From positions 153,036 to 217,035 of the forward strand of contig NZ_VISS01000001.1 of the NCBI RefSeq assembly GCF_007827555.1: a stretch of DNA of 64,000 nucleotides, given 5' to 3'. Shown in pieces: positions 26,504 to 34,570 of this stretch; within the stretch, counting starts at the first letter, position 1, and every line of letters begins with the position of its first letter. Below the pieces are notes generated by a model, which made no database searches, was not told the DNA's origin, and saw nothing but the letters and a program-made list of their open reading frames with translations. Source of the DNA: Aeribacillus composti. Lineage in GTDB: Bacteria > Bacillota > Bacilli > Bacillales > Aeribacillaceae. A program made the position numbers and the translations under genes.

Positions 26504-27272
26504 TTTCTTCCCCCTTTCTTTTTAAAATTTTAAAAATTCTATATTATTTTTACCTAAAATTATAACATATAATACCAATAATGTAAATATTTTTCTAATA
26601 GCACAACATTAATACTGCCAATTCATCTCTTTATCCATATCCTCCTATCTCAATAAAAATCTATACTTATATCGTAACACGTATCGAGATTGTTCGAGAA
26701 AGTTTCACCATCTTAATAGGGCTTATCGTGTTCGTTCTTCTATGCCAAACGCACATTTTTCCTAGACAACAATGTTACATTTTATTTGTATTCTTACTGT
26801 AAATGTTATCTAAGTAGTAAAAAGAAATATATCATCATTGAAGTATTTTTATGCATAAGATTTCCAACATTTGTAAGGTTAGTTCCTTTCATCTTTTTTA
26901 TGATCATCAATTTTGACAGCAAAAATTTGCCTTTGTTCATACAACGTTTTTTATTTGCATCTGTATTGCTTAGACAAAGATAATTTGTGAATTTTTGAAA
27001 ATCTAATCACCAATGGAACCTTTTTTACCGGTTGAAGGAATCATCACTTCACTATTTGTCTATTCGACTGGGGTCAGTTCAAGCTGTTAAATCGGCCTAT
27101 GAGAGGTAAGTATTGTAAATATTATGTGAATTTTATGAACACACTGGAAAGTTTACATGTAAATTGTGTATAATGGAATTGTACCACTTTAGGAGTTTGA
27201 CATCTAATGCATGGACATTGAAGAGTATGTAGGTTTGTGATTTCGATGCATTAAATGATAGGGAGTGGTTTT
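26504..27272. other. Non-coding stretch with the ytzE promoter region
   Basis: About 770 bp without a convincing gene. A TATAAT box at 27169-27174 lies 99 bp before the ytzE start, without a good -35 at the standard distance. An 8-bp inverted repeat TAATGCAT (27205-27212) / ATGCATTA (27246-27253) brackets the ytzE leader and could fold the mRNA or bind a regulator. The rest (26504-27120) shows nothing I can name. Confidence 0.4.
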
Positions 27273-27494
27273 TTGAAACCTTCAACAAACCGTATGCTAA
27301 CCCGAATCAAATCCGTCTACATGTTCATTCATGAAAGGGGTACAGTAACAACTCAAGAGCTTGTCGATGAATTTGGTATTACCCCCAGAACGATTCAGAG
27401 GGATTTAAACGTGTTAGCATATAACGATTTAGTGCACAGTCCTGCAAGAGGAAAATGGGCAACAACTAACAAGAAGGTCAAGATGTCATCCTAG
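27273..27494 (+). CDS. ytzE: YtzE, DeoR-type helix-turn-helix protein
   Basis: A 73-residue protein consisting of only the DeoR-type winged helix: MKPSTNRMLTRIKSVYMFI, TTQELVDEFGITPRTIQRDL (the helix-turn-helix proper), then VHSPARGKW. It lacks the sugar-phosphate sensing domain of full DeoR regulators, as does B. subtilis YtzE. The start is TTG at 27273, 7 bases after GGGAG; the ATG at 27255 precedes the ribosome site. It is followed by a strong terminator. Targets are unknown. Confidence 0.9.
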   Translation: MKPSTNRMLTRIKSVYMFIHERGTVTTQELVDEFGITPRTIQRDLNVLAYNDLVHSPARGKWATTNKKVKMSS

Positions 27495-27538
27495 CTACTA
27501 AAAAAAGAAAATTTGGTTATTCGTTCACATACATATAT

Positions 27539-27584
27539 GGGGCTGATCCAAAAGTTACATAACTTTTGGTCTCAGCCCCTTTTT
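27539..27584 (+). terminator. Terminator of ytzE
   Basis: Long stem GGGGCTGA-CCAAAAGTTA / AACTTTTGG-TCAGCCCC followed by TTTTT. Confidence 0.9.
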
Positions 27585-27673
27585 GTCTGCTGTTGCAAGC
27601 AATTTCCACCTTTTTCGGCGCCAGTTTGTCCGCCTTTTTAAAAAACGGAAGTTCAATTTGAACGTTTTTCAAA

Positions 27674-28420
27674 CTACAAAGGAAAATCGGCTGAATCGCC
27701 CGGCTGCCCTTGAATCGATCGCAGTTGTTCTAATTCTTCTTTTGTCAGTTCTCGATATTCCCCTGTTTGCAATGTTTGATCTAGTTCAAGCGTTCCCATT
27801 TGGATTCGTTTTAAATATTTCACTTTTTTTCCGACAGCAGAAAACATCCGCTTAATTTGATGGTATTTCCCCTCCGTTATGGTGACAAAAACTTCAGAAA
27901 TGTCGTCTGCCTTAATAATTTCAAGCAAGGCAGGCTTTGTAACATAACCGTCATCAAGTTTTACACCTGCTTTGAACCGCTCGACATCTTCCTCTGCCAC
28001 TAGACCAATAACTTCCGCAAAATATTTTTTAGGAACATTTTTCTTGGGCGATGTTAATTGATGGGCAAGCTGTCCGTCCGATGTTAACAGCAATAGCCCT
28101 TCGGTATCTTTGTCAAGCCTGCCGACAGGAAAGGGATTATAGCGAAGATCTTCCGGATCAAGCAAATCGACCACAGTCTTTTGGACGTTGTCTTCTGTAG
28201 CAGATAAAAAACCAGCTGGCTTGTTCATCATGAAATAAACATGTTCTTTGTACAACACCTGTTCACCGTGAATGATGATTTCTTGTTTATTCGGGTCGAC
28301 ATTTGTTTTCGGATCCGTCACCACTTCTCCATTAACATGAACGGCCCGTTCCTTTAGCAGCTTTTTTACTTCTTTTCTGCTGCCGTAGCCAGCATGTGCT
28401 AATAGTTTATCAATACGCAT
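27674..28420 (-). CDS. ytzG: 16S rRNA pseudouridine synthase (RsuA family, YtzG)
   Basis: A 248-residue RsuA/RluB-type pseudouridine synthase. An N-terminal S4 RNA-binding domain (MRIDKLLAHAGYGSRKEVKK) precedes the catalytic domain with GRLDKDTEGLLLLT (catalytic Asp103), the KKYFAEV strand and the family end EGKYHQIKRMF. It probably makes a single pseudouridine in 16S rRNA; choosing between RsuA and RluB targets by sequence alone is uncertain. It lies 5 bp downstream of ytgP, forming an operon, as in B. subtilis. Confidence 0.9.
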   Translation of the reverse strand: MRIDKLLAHAGYGSRKEVKKLLKERAVHVNGEVVTDPKTNVDPNKQEIIIHGEQVLYKEHVYFMMNKPAGFLSATEDNVQKTVVDLLDPEDLRYNPFPVGRLDKDTEGLLLLTSDGQLAHQLTSPKKNVPKKYFAEVIGLVAEEDVERFKAGVKLDDGYVTKPALLEIIKADDISEVFVTITEGKYHQIKRMFSAVGKKVKYLKRIQMGTLELDQTLQTGEYRELTKEELEQLRSIQGQPGDSADFPL

Positions 28421-28425
28421 ATTAT

Positions 28426-30039
28426 CTACCCCCTTTCCTTCCTCTTACTTAAAAATCTAGTTCCAAAAATAACTTTTAGGAATCCTGATTGCTTAGCCAG
28501 CCAAAAATACGAGCCTGCTCCTAATAATGCAGCAATTCCAACCATGATGGCGGCATTTGTTTTACTTGCATGGTAATCAAAAAAGACAGTGAAGAGAGAG
28601 GAAAACGCTACAACGACAATTGACATACAGATGACCAAAATTCCCGTAAATATTGTTCTTTTCCAAAATCTTTTATACGAGTAGCCTGTATGACGGCGAA
28701 TCATCATTAATCCGTATATGAGCGAGCCAAGAAACCCGATCGCAGTTGCCATAATCGAACCGTATGCACCAAACTGCGTGATAAGCCAGCTGTTTAAACA
28801 AATTTTTAGCAGAAGACCGAATGCAAGGCTGATGACAGCCAATTTTTGTTTATTAATCCCCTGCAAAATGGCGGCTGAAACAGTGAAATAAGAAAAAAGC
28901 AAAGCGATCGGTGCATAGGCAGCTAAAATGCTCGCACCTGTTTCATTGTCATTATAAAAAAACATGTAGATTGGTTCGGAAAGAATAATGATCCCAATGG
29001 ATGCAGGGAGAACGAGAAACATTAATGTTTGAAACGCTTGGTCAATTTGTCTTCTAACAAACGGAAAGTTTTGATTCGTGAACGCATTTGTAATGGCCGG
29101 CACGAGCGTTAAGCCAAAAGCAGTTGCTAAAGAAACAGGAATCATGACAATTTTATTCACTAAAAAATTGACCATGGCATATAATTCTTGCGCTCTTTCG
29201 CCTTCTCCCGCCTGAATCATAGCTTTATTAAACGTAAAAGAATCGACAAATTGATATAAAGGAATAGCTAGTCCGACAAATACAAACGGACCGGCATACC
29301 TGAACACCTCGAGAAACATTTGCTTCGTAGAAATGCCGGAAGGTTCAATTTTGTTCTCCTGCATCGCCAATAAGGAATTTTTTCTTTTCATCCAATACAA
29401 AAAAAGGACGAACAGCCCGCCGATGGCGCCAACAAAGGCGGCAAATGTCGCATAACCCACCGCTGTAATGATATCGCCATGTAATACTTTTAAAATGATA
29501 TAGCTGGAAACAAGCAAAAAAATGATGCGCACTAGCTGTTCTATTACTTGGGAAACGGACGTCGGGCCCATTGACTGATGCCCTTGAAAAAAACCTCGTA
29601 TTAAACTCATGATCGGAACAACTATAAGCGCAAGGCTGACCATTCGTATAACATATGTGACATCCTCAACTGTCACACCTTGCAGCTCCTGTTGGCCAAG
29701 CTGGTGTTCCGCAAAGAAAGGCGCAGTCACAAATAAAATAAAACAAGTGAAAATTCCTCCAAGAAGCATAAACAGCATCCCAGATCGAAACATTCTGCGG
29801 CTTGTCTCGTAATCACCAATGGAATTATATTTTGCGACAAATTTTGAAATGGCCATAGGAAATCCCATTGTCGCAACGCTTAAAAAAATCGTATACGGAA
29901 CATATCCATATTGATACAAAGCACTTCCCGTTTCTCCAACCAACGCGAAAAACGGAATGACATAAATCATTCCTAAAATCCTTGAAATATATGTACCTAA
30001 TGTTAAAATAAACGTCCCTCTTAATAATTTATCCGACAT
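28426..30039 (-). CDS. ytgP: YtgP, MATE-like lipid II flippase/polysaccharide transporter
   Basis: A 537-residue MOP-superfamily protein with about 14 membrane segments. It begins MSDKLLRGTFILTLGTYISR and has the family region YRMVSL... near VRMVSLALIVVPIMSLIRGF (about 140-159) and QGHQSMGPTSVSQVIEQLVR, characteristic of B. subtilis YtgP, which has been shown to substitute for MurJ in lipid II flipping. The start is taken at 30039 with a GGTGAG site; an ATG at 30075 lacks one. It is divergent from ytfP and co-transcribed with the pseudouridine synthase gene. Confidence 0.92.
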   Translation of the reverse strand: MSDKLLRGTFILTLGTYISRILGMIYVIPFFALVGETGSALYQYGYVPYTIFLSVATMGFPMAISKFVAKYNSIGDYETSRRMFRSGMLFMLLGGIFTCFILFVTAPFFAEHQLGQQELQGVTVEDVTYVIRMVSLALIVVPIMSLIRGFFQGHQSMGPTSVSQVIEQLVRIIFLLVSSYIILKVLHGDIITAVGYATFAAFVGAIGGLFVLFLYWMKRKNSLLAMQENKIEPSGISTKQMFLEVFRYAGPFVFVGLAIPLYQFVDSFTFNKAMIQAGEGERAQELYAMVNFLVNKIVMIPVSLATAFGLTLVPAITNAFTNQNFPFVRRQIDQAFQTLMFLVLPASIGIIILSEPIYMFFYNDNETGASILAAYAPIALLFSYFTVSAAILQGINKQKLAVISLAFGLLLKICLNSWLITQFGAYGSIMATAIGFLGSLIYGLMMIRRHTGYSYKRFWKRTIFTGILVICMSIVVVAFSSLFTVFFDYHASKTNAAIMVGIAALLGAGSYFWLAKQSGFLKVIFGTRFLSKRKERG

Positions 30040-30247
30040 CTTTTGCTCACCATTGTTTCTAACAAAAATTTTCAACTATAACATTTTACCACATTCACTA
30101 GGAACTAAGATATAGTCATCACTCATTGAATTCAAAAATTCATCTTTTTATAATGATATAAGACTAGGATGTAGACGAAACTAGGATCAATCTAAAAGTA
30201 CGAATAAATTGGACAAGCAACATCAACTTCTTAAAGGTTGTGAGAAT

Positions 30248-31522
30248 ATGAATTATGATGTAGCAGTAATTGGAGGAGGACCATCTGGATTGATGGCCGC
30301 CATCGCCGCCGCTGAAAACGGAGCGAACGTGCTGTTAGTCGATAAAGGAGAAAAATTAGGAAGAAAGCTGGCGATCTCCGGTGGCGGACGGTGCAATGTA
30401 ACAAATCGCCGGTCAATTGAAGAAATTATCAAAAATATTCCCGGCAACGGACGATTTTTGTATGGCGCTTTTTCGCAATTTAATAATGAAGACATTATAC
30501 GCTTTTTCGAAAACCTTGGAGTTCGTTTAAAAGAGGAAGACCATGGCCGGATGTTTCCAGTATCAAACAGAGCTCAAGACGTAGTCAATGCGCTACTTTC
30601 CGAACTAAAAAGGCTGAACGTTACAATTAAAACAAATCATCCGGTTGAAAACATCGAATACAGTGAAAGCAAAGTAAAAGGAATCTGGTTGAAAAATAAA
30701 ACCTTTATTCCTGCCAAAGCTGTTATCGTAGCTGTAGGAGGAAAATCTGTCCCTCATACCGGAAGTACTGGAGACGGATACGTGTGGGCCAAAAAAGCCG
30801 GTCATACTGTGACGGAATTATTTCCAACTGAAGTGCCGATTACTTCGAATGAACCGTTTATCCGAACAAAACAATTGCAAGGCCTGTCGTTAAGAGATGC
30901 GGCTTTAAGTGTGTTGAATCAAAAGGGCAGACCGATTATTACGCACAAAATGGATTTTATTTTTACCCATTTCGGCTTATCAGGTCCTGCTGCACTAAGA
31001 TGCAGCCAATTTGTTGTAAAACAATTGAAAAAAGAAAAAACGGTGACGTTGTCAATTGACGCTTTGCCTACTGAAAATGAAGAAAATCTTTTTCAGCATA
31101 TTTGGCTGAATTTGAAAGGCGAACCGAAAAAGGCTGTTAAAAATGTATTAAAAGGTCTCTTGCCTGAACGATATTTACTATTTTTGCTGGAAGAATCCGA
31201 AATCGACCATTCGATGACATTCTCCCAGCTTTCAAAAGATAAGCTGCGTCAATTTGTTCGCTTAGTGAAAGATTTCCGCTTCGAAGCAAACGGCACGCTT
31301 CCAATCGAAAAAGCGTTTGTGACCGGCGGAGGCGTTTCTATAAAGGAAATTGATCCAAAGACGATGGCCTCTAAACTAATGAACGGTCTTTATTTTTGCG
31401 GTGAAATATTGGATATTCACGGCTACACGGGCGGCTACAACATCACGGCTGCGCTCGTAACCGGACGGTTGGCAGGCTTGTACGCAAGCCGTTACGTGGA
31501 AAAGGGCGAACCGATAAGTTGA
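30248..31522 (+). CDS. ytfP: YtfP, HI0933/BaiN-type flavoprotein
   Basis: A 424-residue FAD-dependent oxidoreductase. The dinucleotide motif [15 protein letters not shown] starts at residue 4; the second motif is [18 protein letters not shown] (about 47-64); the C-terminal FAD site is [14 protein letters not shown] and [19 protein letters not shown]. The family is widespread; a few members reduce bile-acid intermediates but the Bacillus role is unknown. Start 30248 with AAAGGTTGTGAG upstream. The stop codon TGA (31520-31522) coincides with the first bases of an IS3-family remnant, so the last residues may differ from the ancestral protein. Confidence 0.9.
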   Translation: MNYDVAVIGGGPSGLMAAIAAAENGANVLLVDKGEKLGRKLAISGGGRCNVTNRRSIEEIIKNIPGNGRFLYGAFSQFNNEDIIRFFENLGVRLKEEDHGRMFPVSNRAQDVVNALLSELKRLNVTIKTNHPVENIEYSESKVKGIWLKNKTFIPAKAVIVAVGGKSVPHTGSTGDGYVWAKKAGHTVTELFPTEVPITSNEPFIRTKQLQGLSLRDAALSVLNQKGRPIITHKMDFIFTHFGLSGPAALRCSQFVVKQLKKEKTVTLSIDALPTENEENLFQHIWLNLKGEPKKAVKNVLKGLLPERYLLFLLEESEIDHSMTFSQLSKDKLRQFVRLVKDFRFEANGTLPIEKAFVTGGGVSIKEIDPKTMASKLMNGLYFCGEILDIHGYTGGYNITAALVTGRLAGLYASRYVEKGEPIS

Positions 31523-31945
31523 ACTGCCTCCTGTTAAGTAGTCAGTGGAAATAATAAAAATTGATCTAAGCGGTCTTGGCTCTATATTCCAAAGGACTGA
31601 GACCGTTTAATTTTTCTTGATACAGATGGTAATTGAAAAATTGGATGTATTCATCAACCGCATTCTTTAGTTCTTCTAATGTATCGTACTTATGTAAATA
31701 ATATTTTTCACATTTAATGTTCCCCAAAAGGATTCCATTGGACCATTATTCTATACATCGTCCTACACGAGACATATTATGTGTTACCCCTGCTTGATCA
31801 ACCCTTCCTTTAAATCCATGTGAAGTAAATTGAAATCCTCGATCACTATATAGTAAATAATGTTTACCATGAATAGAAGAAATTCCCTTGACTAACGGGT
31901 AAAACACTAGCTTATTATTATTAGAATGCTAAAGACATCATTTCA
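31520..31945 (-). mobile_element. Remnant of an IS3-family element (3' part of orfB)
   Basis: Begins TGAACTGCCTCCTGTTAAGTAG, matching the 3' end of the element at 48560 (TGAACTGTCCCCTGTCAAGTAG). On the minus strand, 31576 to about 31770 reads as the C-terminal part of an IS150-type transposase (CEKYYLHKYDTLEELKNAV, then NGLSPLEYRAKTA and stop); further in, stops and small deletions interrupt the frame. The 5' half is missing. Confidence 0.88.
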
Positions 31946-32063
31946 TCTTACTCTTATATTTTTAAATACAATAGTATAATATCAAAAAAATACATATTTA
32001 ACATTTTTTGTATTAAAATAGTATAATAATGGTATAATTTAATATGAAATGAGGATAATTCTA

Positions 32064-32384
32064 ATGAATTGTAACAAATCCGTATTTTTAGCAGTGTTTA
32101 GTATTCCGATTTATATGTTAATCACATCTTTTGATTTATCTATACAGACTGATAGAATAAATGCCCTAATTTTCCTTGGATACACATATCCGATATTTTT
32201 CCTTTTGTATTATTTAGTTAAGTTTAAAAATTTTAAACCAATGTTAGTTCTATCAATAGGAATATTATTATGGACTGCATTCACTAGTTTTTTATTCAAA
32301 GATACCTTTATTACAATTGGTTTATTTATAATTTCCATCTTAGTTTTAGTGACAATAACAGTTATAACTAAAGAACCTAATTAA
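32064..32384 (+). CDS. Small four-helix membrane protein, unknown
   Basis: A 106-residue very hydrophobic protein with four membrane segments (about 4-22, 33-52, 60-77 and 82-100) separated by short polar turns. I do not recognise a family. Start at 32064 with GAGGA 8 bases upstream; TATAAT-like boxes are at 32022-32027 and 32033-32038. The gene is AT-rich and lies between two mobile-element remnants, which suggests acquisition. Confidence 0.55.
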   Translation: MNCNKSVFLAVFSIPIYMLITSFDLSIQTDRINALIFLGYTYPIFFLLYYLVKFKNFKPMLVLSIGILLWTAFTSFLFKDTFITIGLFIISILVLVTITVITKEPN

Positions 32385-32486
32385 TCCGTATTTAATGTCA
32401 TGGTATTAAATGGAACGTTTTGGATGTCATAGTATCAAATTGCATTTTTAAACCTTACCTTTTTCATTCAAAGCGCATAAATTGAT

Positions 32487-32632
32487 GGGTCTGTCTAAAA
32501 AGTCAGGATAACTTACTCTTTTTTTTAAAAGACACACAAAAAAACGTCCTATCTAGTAAAATGTGAGGTGACAAGCCCAATTTTGCAGAAAGAACGTTTT
32601 TTATGAACTGGGCAGCTGACTTTTGGGGGCGC
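32487..32632. repeat. MITE-like remnant related to the element at the window end
   Basis: GGTCTGTCTAAAAAGTCAGG (32488-32507) and, later, CGTCCTATCTAGTAAAATG (32544-32562) and GCAGAAAGAACG match 63870-64000 closely. The right side (GACTTTTGGGGGC, 32618-32630) is an inverted counterpart of the left end, so this is about 145 bp with both ends and no transposase. Confidence 0.7.
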
Positions 32633-32688
32633 TTCTTTTTTTGCACAAATCGCTATCCCGTTGAACGGCCATGTGCGATCCGGTTTAG

Positions 32689-33315
32689 CTATTCGCTAGA
32701 CCTGTTCGCATTCAAAAGCATTTCCAGCTGCTTATACCGTTCTTCATTTGAAGCTTCTAAAAAGCTCTTGTCTAATAATTGATGTAAAACAATCCTTTTT
32801 TGCTCTGGGTCGTTGATTTCTTCTAAGACACGTTTTCGACCTTCCTTTAAAAATTCAACATAGTCAGCAAAATGTTCATCAAACTGCTCTGCCAAATTAT
32901 TTTTTAATTTTCTGGCGAGCCCCGGAACTTTCCCGCTCGTTGATACACTGATGATTAAATCGCCCCTTTTAAATGTTGCCGGCATAATGATATTGCTTTT
33001 TTCAGGTGCATCCACTACATTGATCAGCTGATGTGCTTCACATGACTGGTAGACCTGCTCATTAACTTCCCTTTCATTCGTTGCCGCAATGACTAGAAAC
33101 GCACCGTTTACATCGTCTTTTTCAAACGTTTTTTGTTTCCACGATATTTTTTTTTCTTGATGCATTCGAAGAAGATGATCTGATAGATCGGGACTGACAA
33201 CCGTTATATCAGCACATGCATCGAGCAAAGCTTTTATTTTTCTTTCCGCTACCTTCCCTCCGCCGACAACGACTGTCTTTTTTCCTTTTATATTCAACAT
33301 CGCACTGTAGTACAT
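32689..33315 (-). CDS. sirC: Precorrin-2 dehydrogenase (SirC-type)
   Basis: A 208-residue NAD-dependent enzyme oxidising precorrin-2 to sirohydrochlorin in sirohaem synthesis. The Rossmann motif is VVVGGGKVAERKIKALL (about 14-30), followed by VIAATNEREVN and NVVDAPEKSNIIMPATF with the family's conserved residues, then STSGKVPGLARKLK. Length matches SirC (about 200). Start at 33315 with AAGGGTGATC. It stands alone, with no sirA, sirB or nitrite/sulfite reductase gene alongside. The frame stays open upstream for about 55 codons (see 33316-33480). Confidence 0.9.
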   Translation of the reverse strand: MYYSAMLNIKGKKTVVVGGGKVAERKIKALLDACADITVVSPDLSDHLLRMHQEKKISWKQKTFEKDDVNGAFLVIAATNEREVNEQVYQSCEAHQLINVVDAPEKSNIIMPATFKRGDLIISVSTSGKVPGLARKLKNNLAEQFDEHFADYVEFLKEGRKRVLEEINDPEQKRIVLHQLLDKSFLEASNEERYKQLEMLLNANRSSE

Positions 33316-33820
33316 ATGATCACCCTTTTTTGTCTTAGCGCTTACAATTTCTGGTTGATGCGAAGCGTTTTTTCCTTTCAAATCAAAAGGTTCTAGGATA
33401 ACTTCAAAAAATTGGCCATCCTTTTTTTCGTGCAGTCGCTTCGGAACGGCATTGAAATCTTTTTTCCAATAAAAAAAGACCTAGATTCCCCATAAACAAG
33501 GATTTTCAAGCGGGTCCAAAGCTTGTTTTAAAAAGCTTTTTCATGAGTTAGTCCGTCTTCCATCCTGCAAAACGATGGCGATCATTTCAGTTTTATTTGA
33601 CTTTCTCACATCAGGTACAATTTATAAAGTGTTTCCTATCTGGATCAGTGCTTATAAGCTTTCAAGATCCACTGGGCATAGCAACTGCTTGGAGCGCATG
33701 CGAACATTGATGCATTGACGAAGATTCTCTAAAATTACAATCAACCTGCGCTTCACGTCTAATTCTGTTTACATTCTTACTAAATATAATAGACTTTTCA
33801 TTATTAATGTGAAAGTCTTC
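33316..33820. other. Apparent gene remnants upstream of sirC
   Basis: About 500 bp between sirC and cse60. On the minus strand the interval 33480-33316 reads, in frame with sirC, through FYWKKDFNAVPKRLHEK and DGQFFEVILEPFDLKGK, which looks like a decayed C-terminal end of another protein rather than leader DNA. Further out, 33540-33610 reads EMIAIVLQDGRRTNS then stop. No intact gene, no clear riboswitch. Confidence 0.4.
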
Positions 33821-34015
33821 TTATTCTTTGTAAATAATCATCGCTGAAAAACAGTAAATTTGTTCACCTTTTTGATCGCATGTTACCGCTACATGATATT
33901 TTATGTCGATATATTTTTGACTTGGAAGCGCAGTTAAAAAAGCGTTCACTTCCTCTTCTAAATCTTTTTCATGCTCTTCGTCAAAAATGGCGACTTTATA
34001 GCTCAATTTCTTCAC
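33821..34015 (-). CDS. cse60: Sporulation protein Cse60 (YteV)
   Basis: A 64-residue protein matching the Cse60 family: KVAIFDEEHEKDLEEEVNAF, KYIDIKYHVAV and EQIYCFSAMIIYK. In B. subtilis cse60 is transcribed by sigma-E in the mother cell during sporulation; its molecular role is unknown. ATG at 34015 with a GGGAGTG site. It sits in the ytfP-leuS interval, the same neighbourhood as in B. subtilis. It supports an endospore-forming host. Confidence 0.82.
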   Translation of the reverse strand: MKKLSYKVAIFDEEHEKDLEEEVNAFLTALPSQKYIDIKYHVAVTCDQKGEQIYCFSAMIIYKE

Positions 34016-34182
34016 ACTCCCTTTATTTATCTCGTTGCTTCCAATATACTTTTATGCTTGTACAAATATGACACTTTTAATAAAGGGAACAGATTTGCTC
34101 TTGTCGGCAGTTTTTATGGGGATTTTGAGGGTATTACATGCGGTATGGTTTACTGTTTTGCCACGCTAATCTTCCTTTATAA

Positions 34183-34217
34183 GGAAAAAACCGCGCCTAC
34201 ATAAGCGCGGTTTTTCC
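34183..34217. terminator. Bidirectional terminator downstream of ytwF
   Basis: GGAAAAAACCGCGC / GCGCGGTTTTTCC with an 8-base loop, giving T-runs on both strands. It lies directly after the ytwF stop (minus strand). Confidence 0.88.
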
Positions 34218-34219
34218 AC

Positions 34220-34540
34220 TTATTTTTTTATCTCGCTCTTCGGTTTGGTTTCCCCTGTCCATTCGAGCATTCCGCCAACCATATTGATGACATTAAAACC
34301 AAGATCCTGTAAATATAAACAAACATTTTCACTTCTTCTTCCTGAGCGGCAGACGAAAATATATTCCTTTTCTTTATCAAATTCTTCAATGCGGTCCGGG
34401 ATTTCTCCCATCGGAATATGTTTTGCTTGTGGAATCATGCCTTCTTCTACTTCTTCTTCCTCGCGGACATCAATAATGTCTAATGTTTCGCCGTTTTCAA
34501 GCTTCGTTTTGAGATCATTTGGTGTGATTTCTTTTACCAT
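34220..34540 (-). CDS. ytwF: Rhodanese-domain protein YtwF
   Basis: A 106-residue single rhodanese domain. The active-site loop CRSGRRSENV (Cys near residue 72) forms the sulfur-carrying persulfide pocket; the N-terminal IDVREEEEVEEGMIPQAKHI is the standard first motif. Such proteins transfer sulfane sulfur, for example in thiolation pathways. Start at 34540 with AAAGGATGG; an ATG at 34558 overlaps this site. It follows leuS by 30 bp on the same strand. Confidence 0.9.
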   Translation of the reverse strand: MVKEITPNDLKTKLENGETLDIIDVREEEEVEEGMIPQAKHIPMGEIPDRIEEFDKEKEYIFVCRSGRRSENVCLYLQDLGFNVINMVGGMLEWTGETKPKSEIKK

Positions 34541-34570
34541 GAATGGCCATCCTTTCATTGATATTCAAGC

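Noticed and set aside
26786..26983. Open frame of 65 codons in the region before ytzE
   Set aside because: Phe/Ile-rich translation typical of chance reading of AT-rich DNA, no ribosome site.
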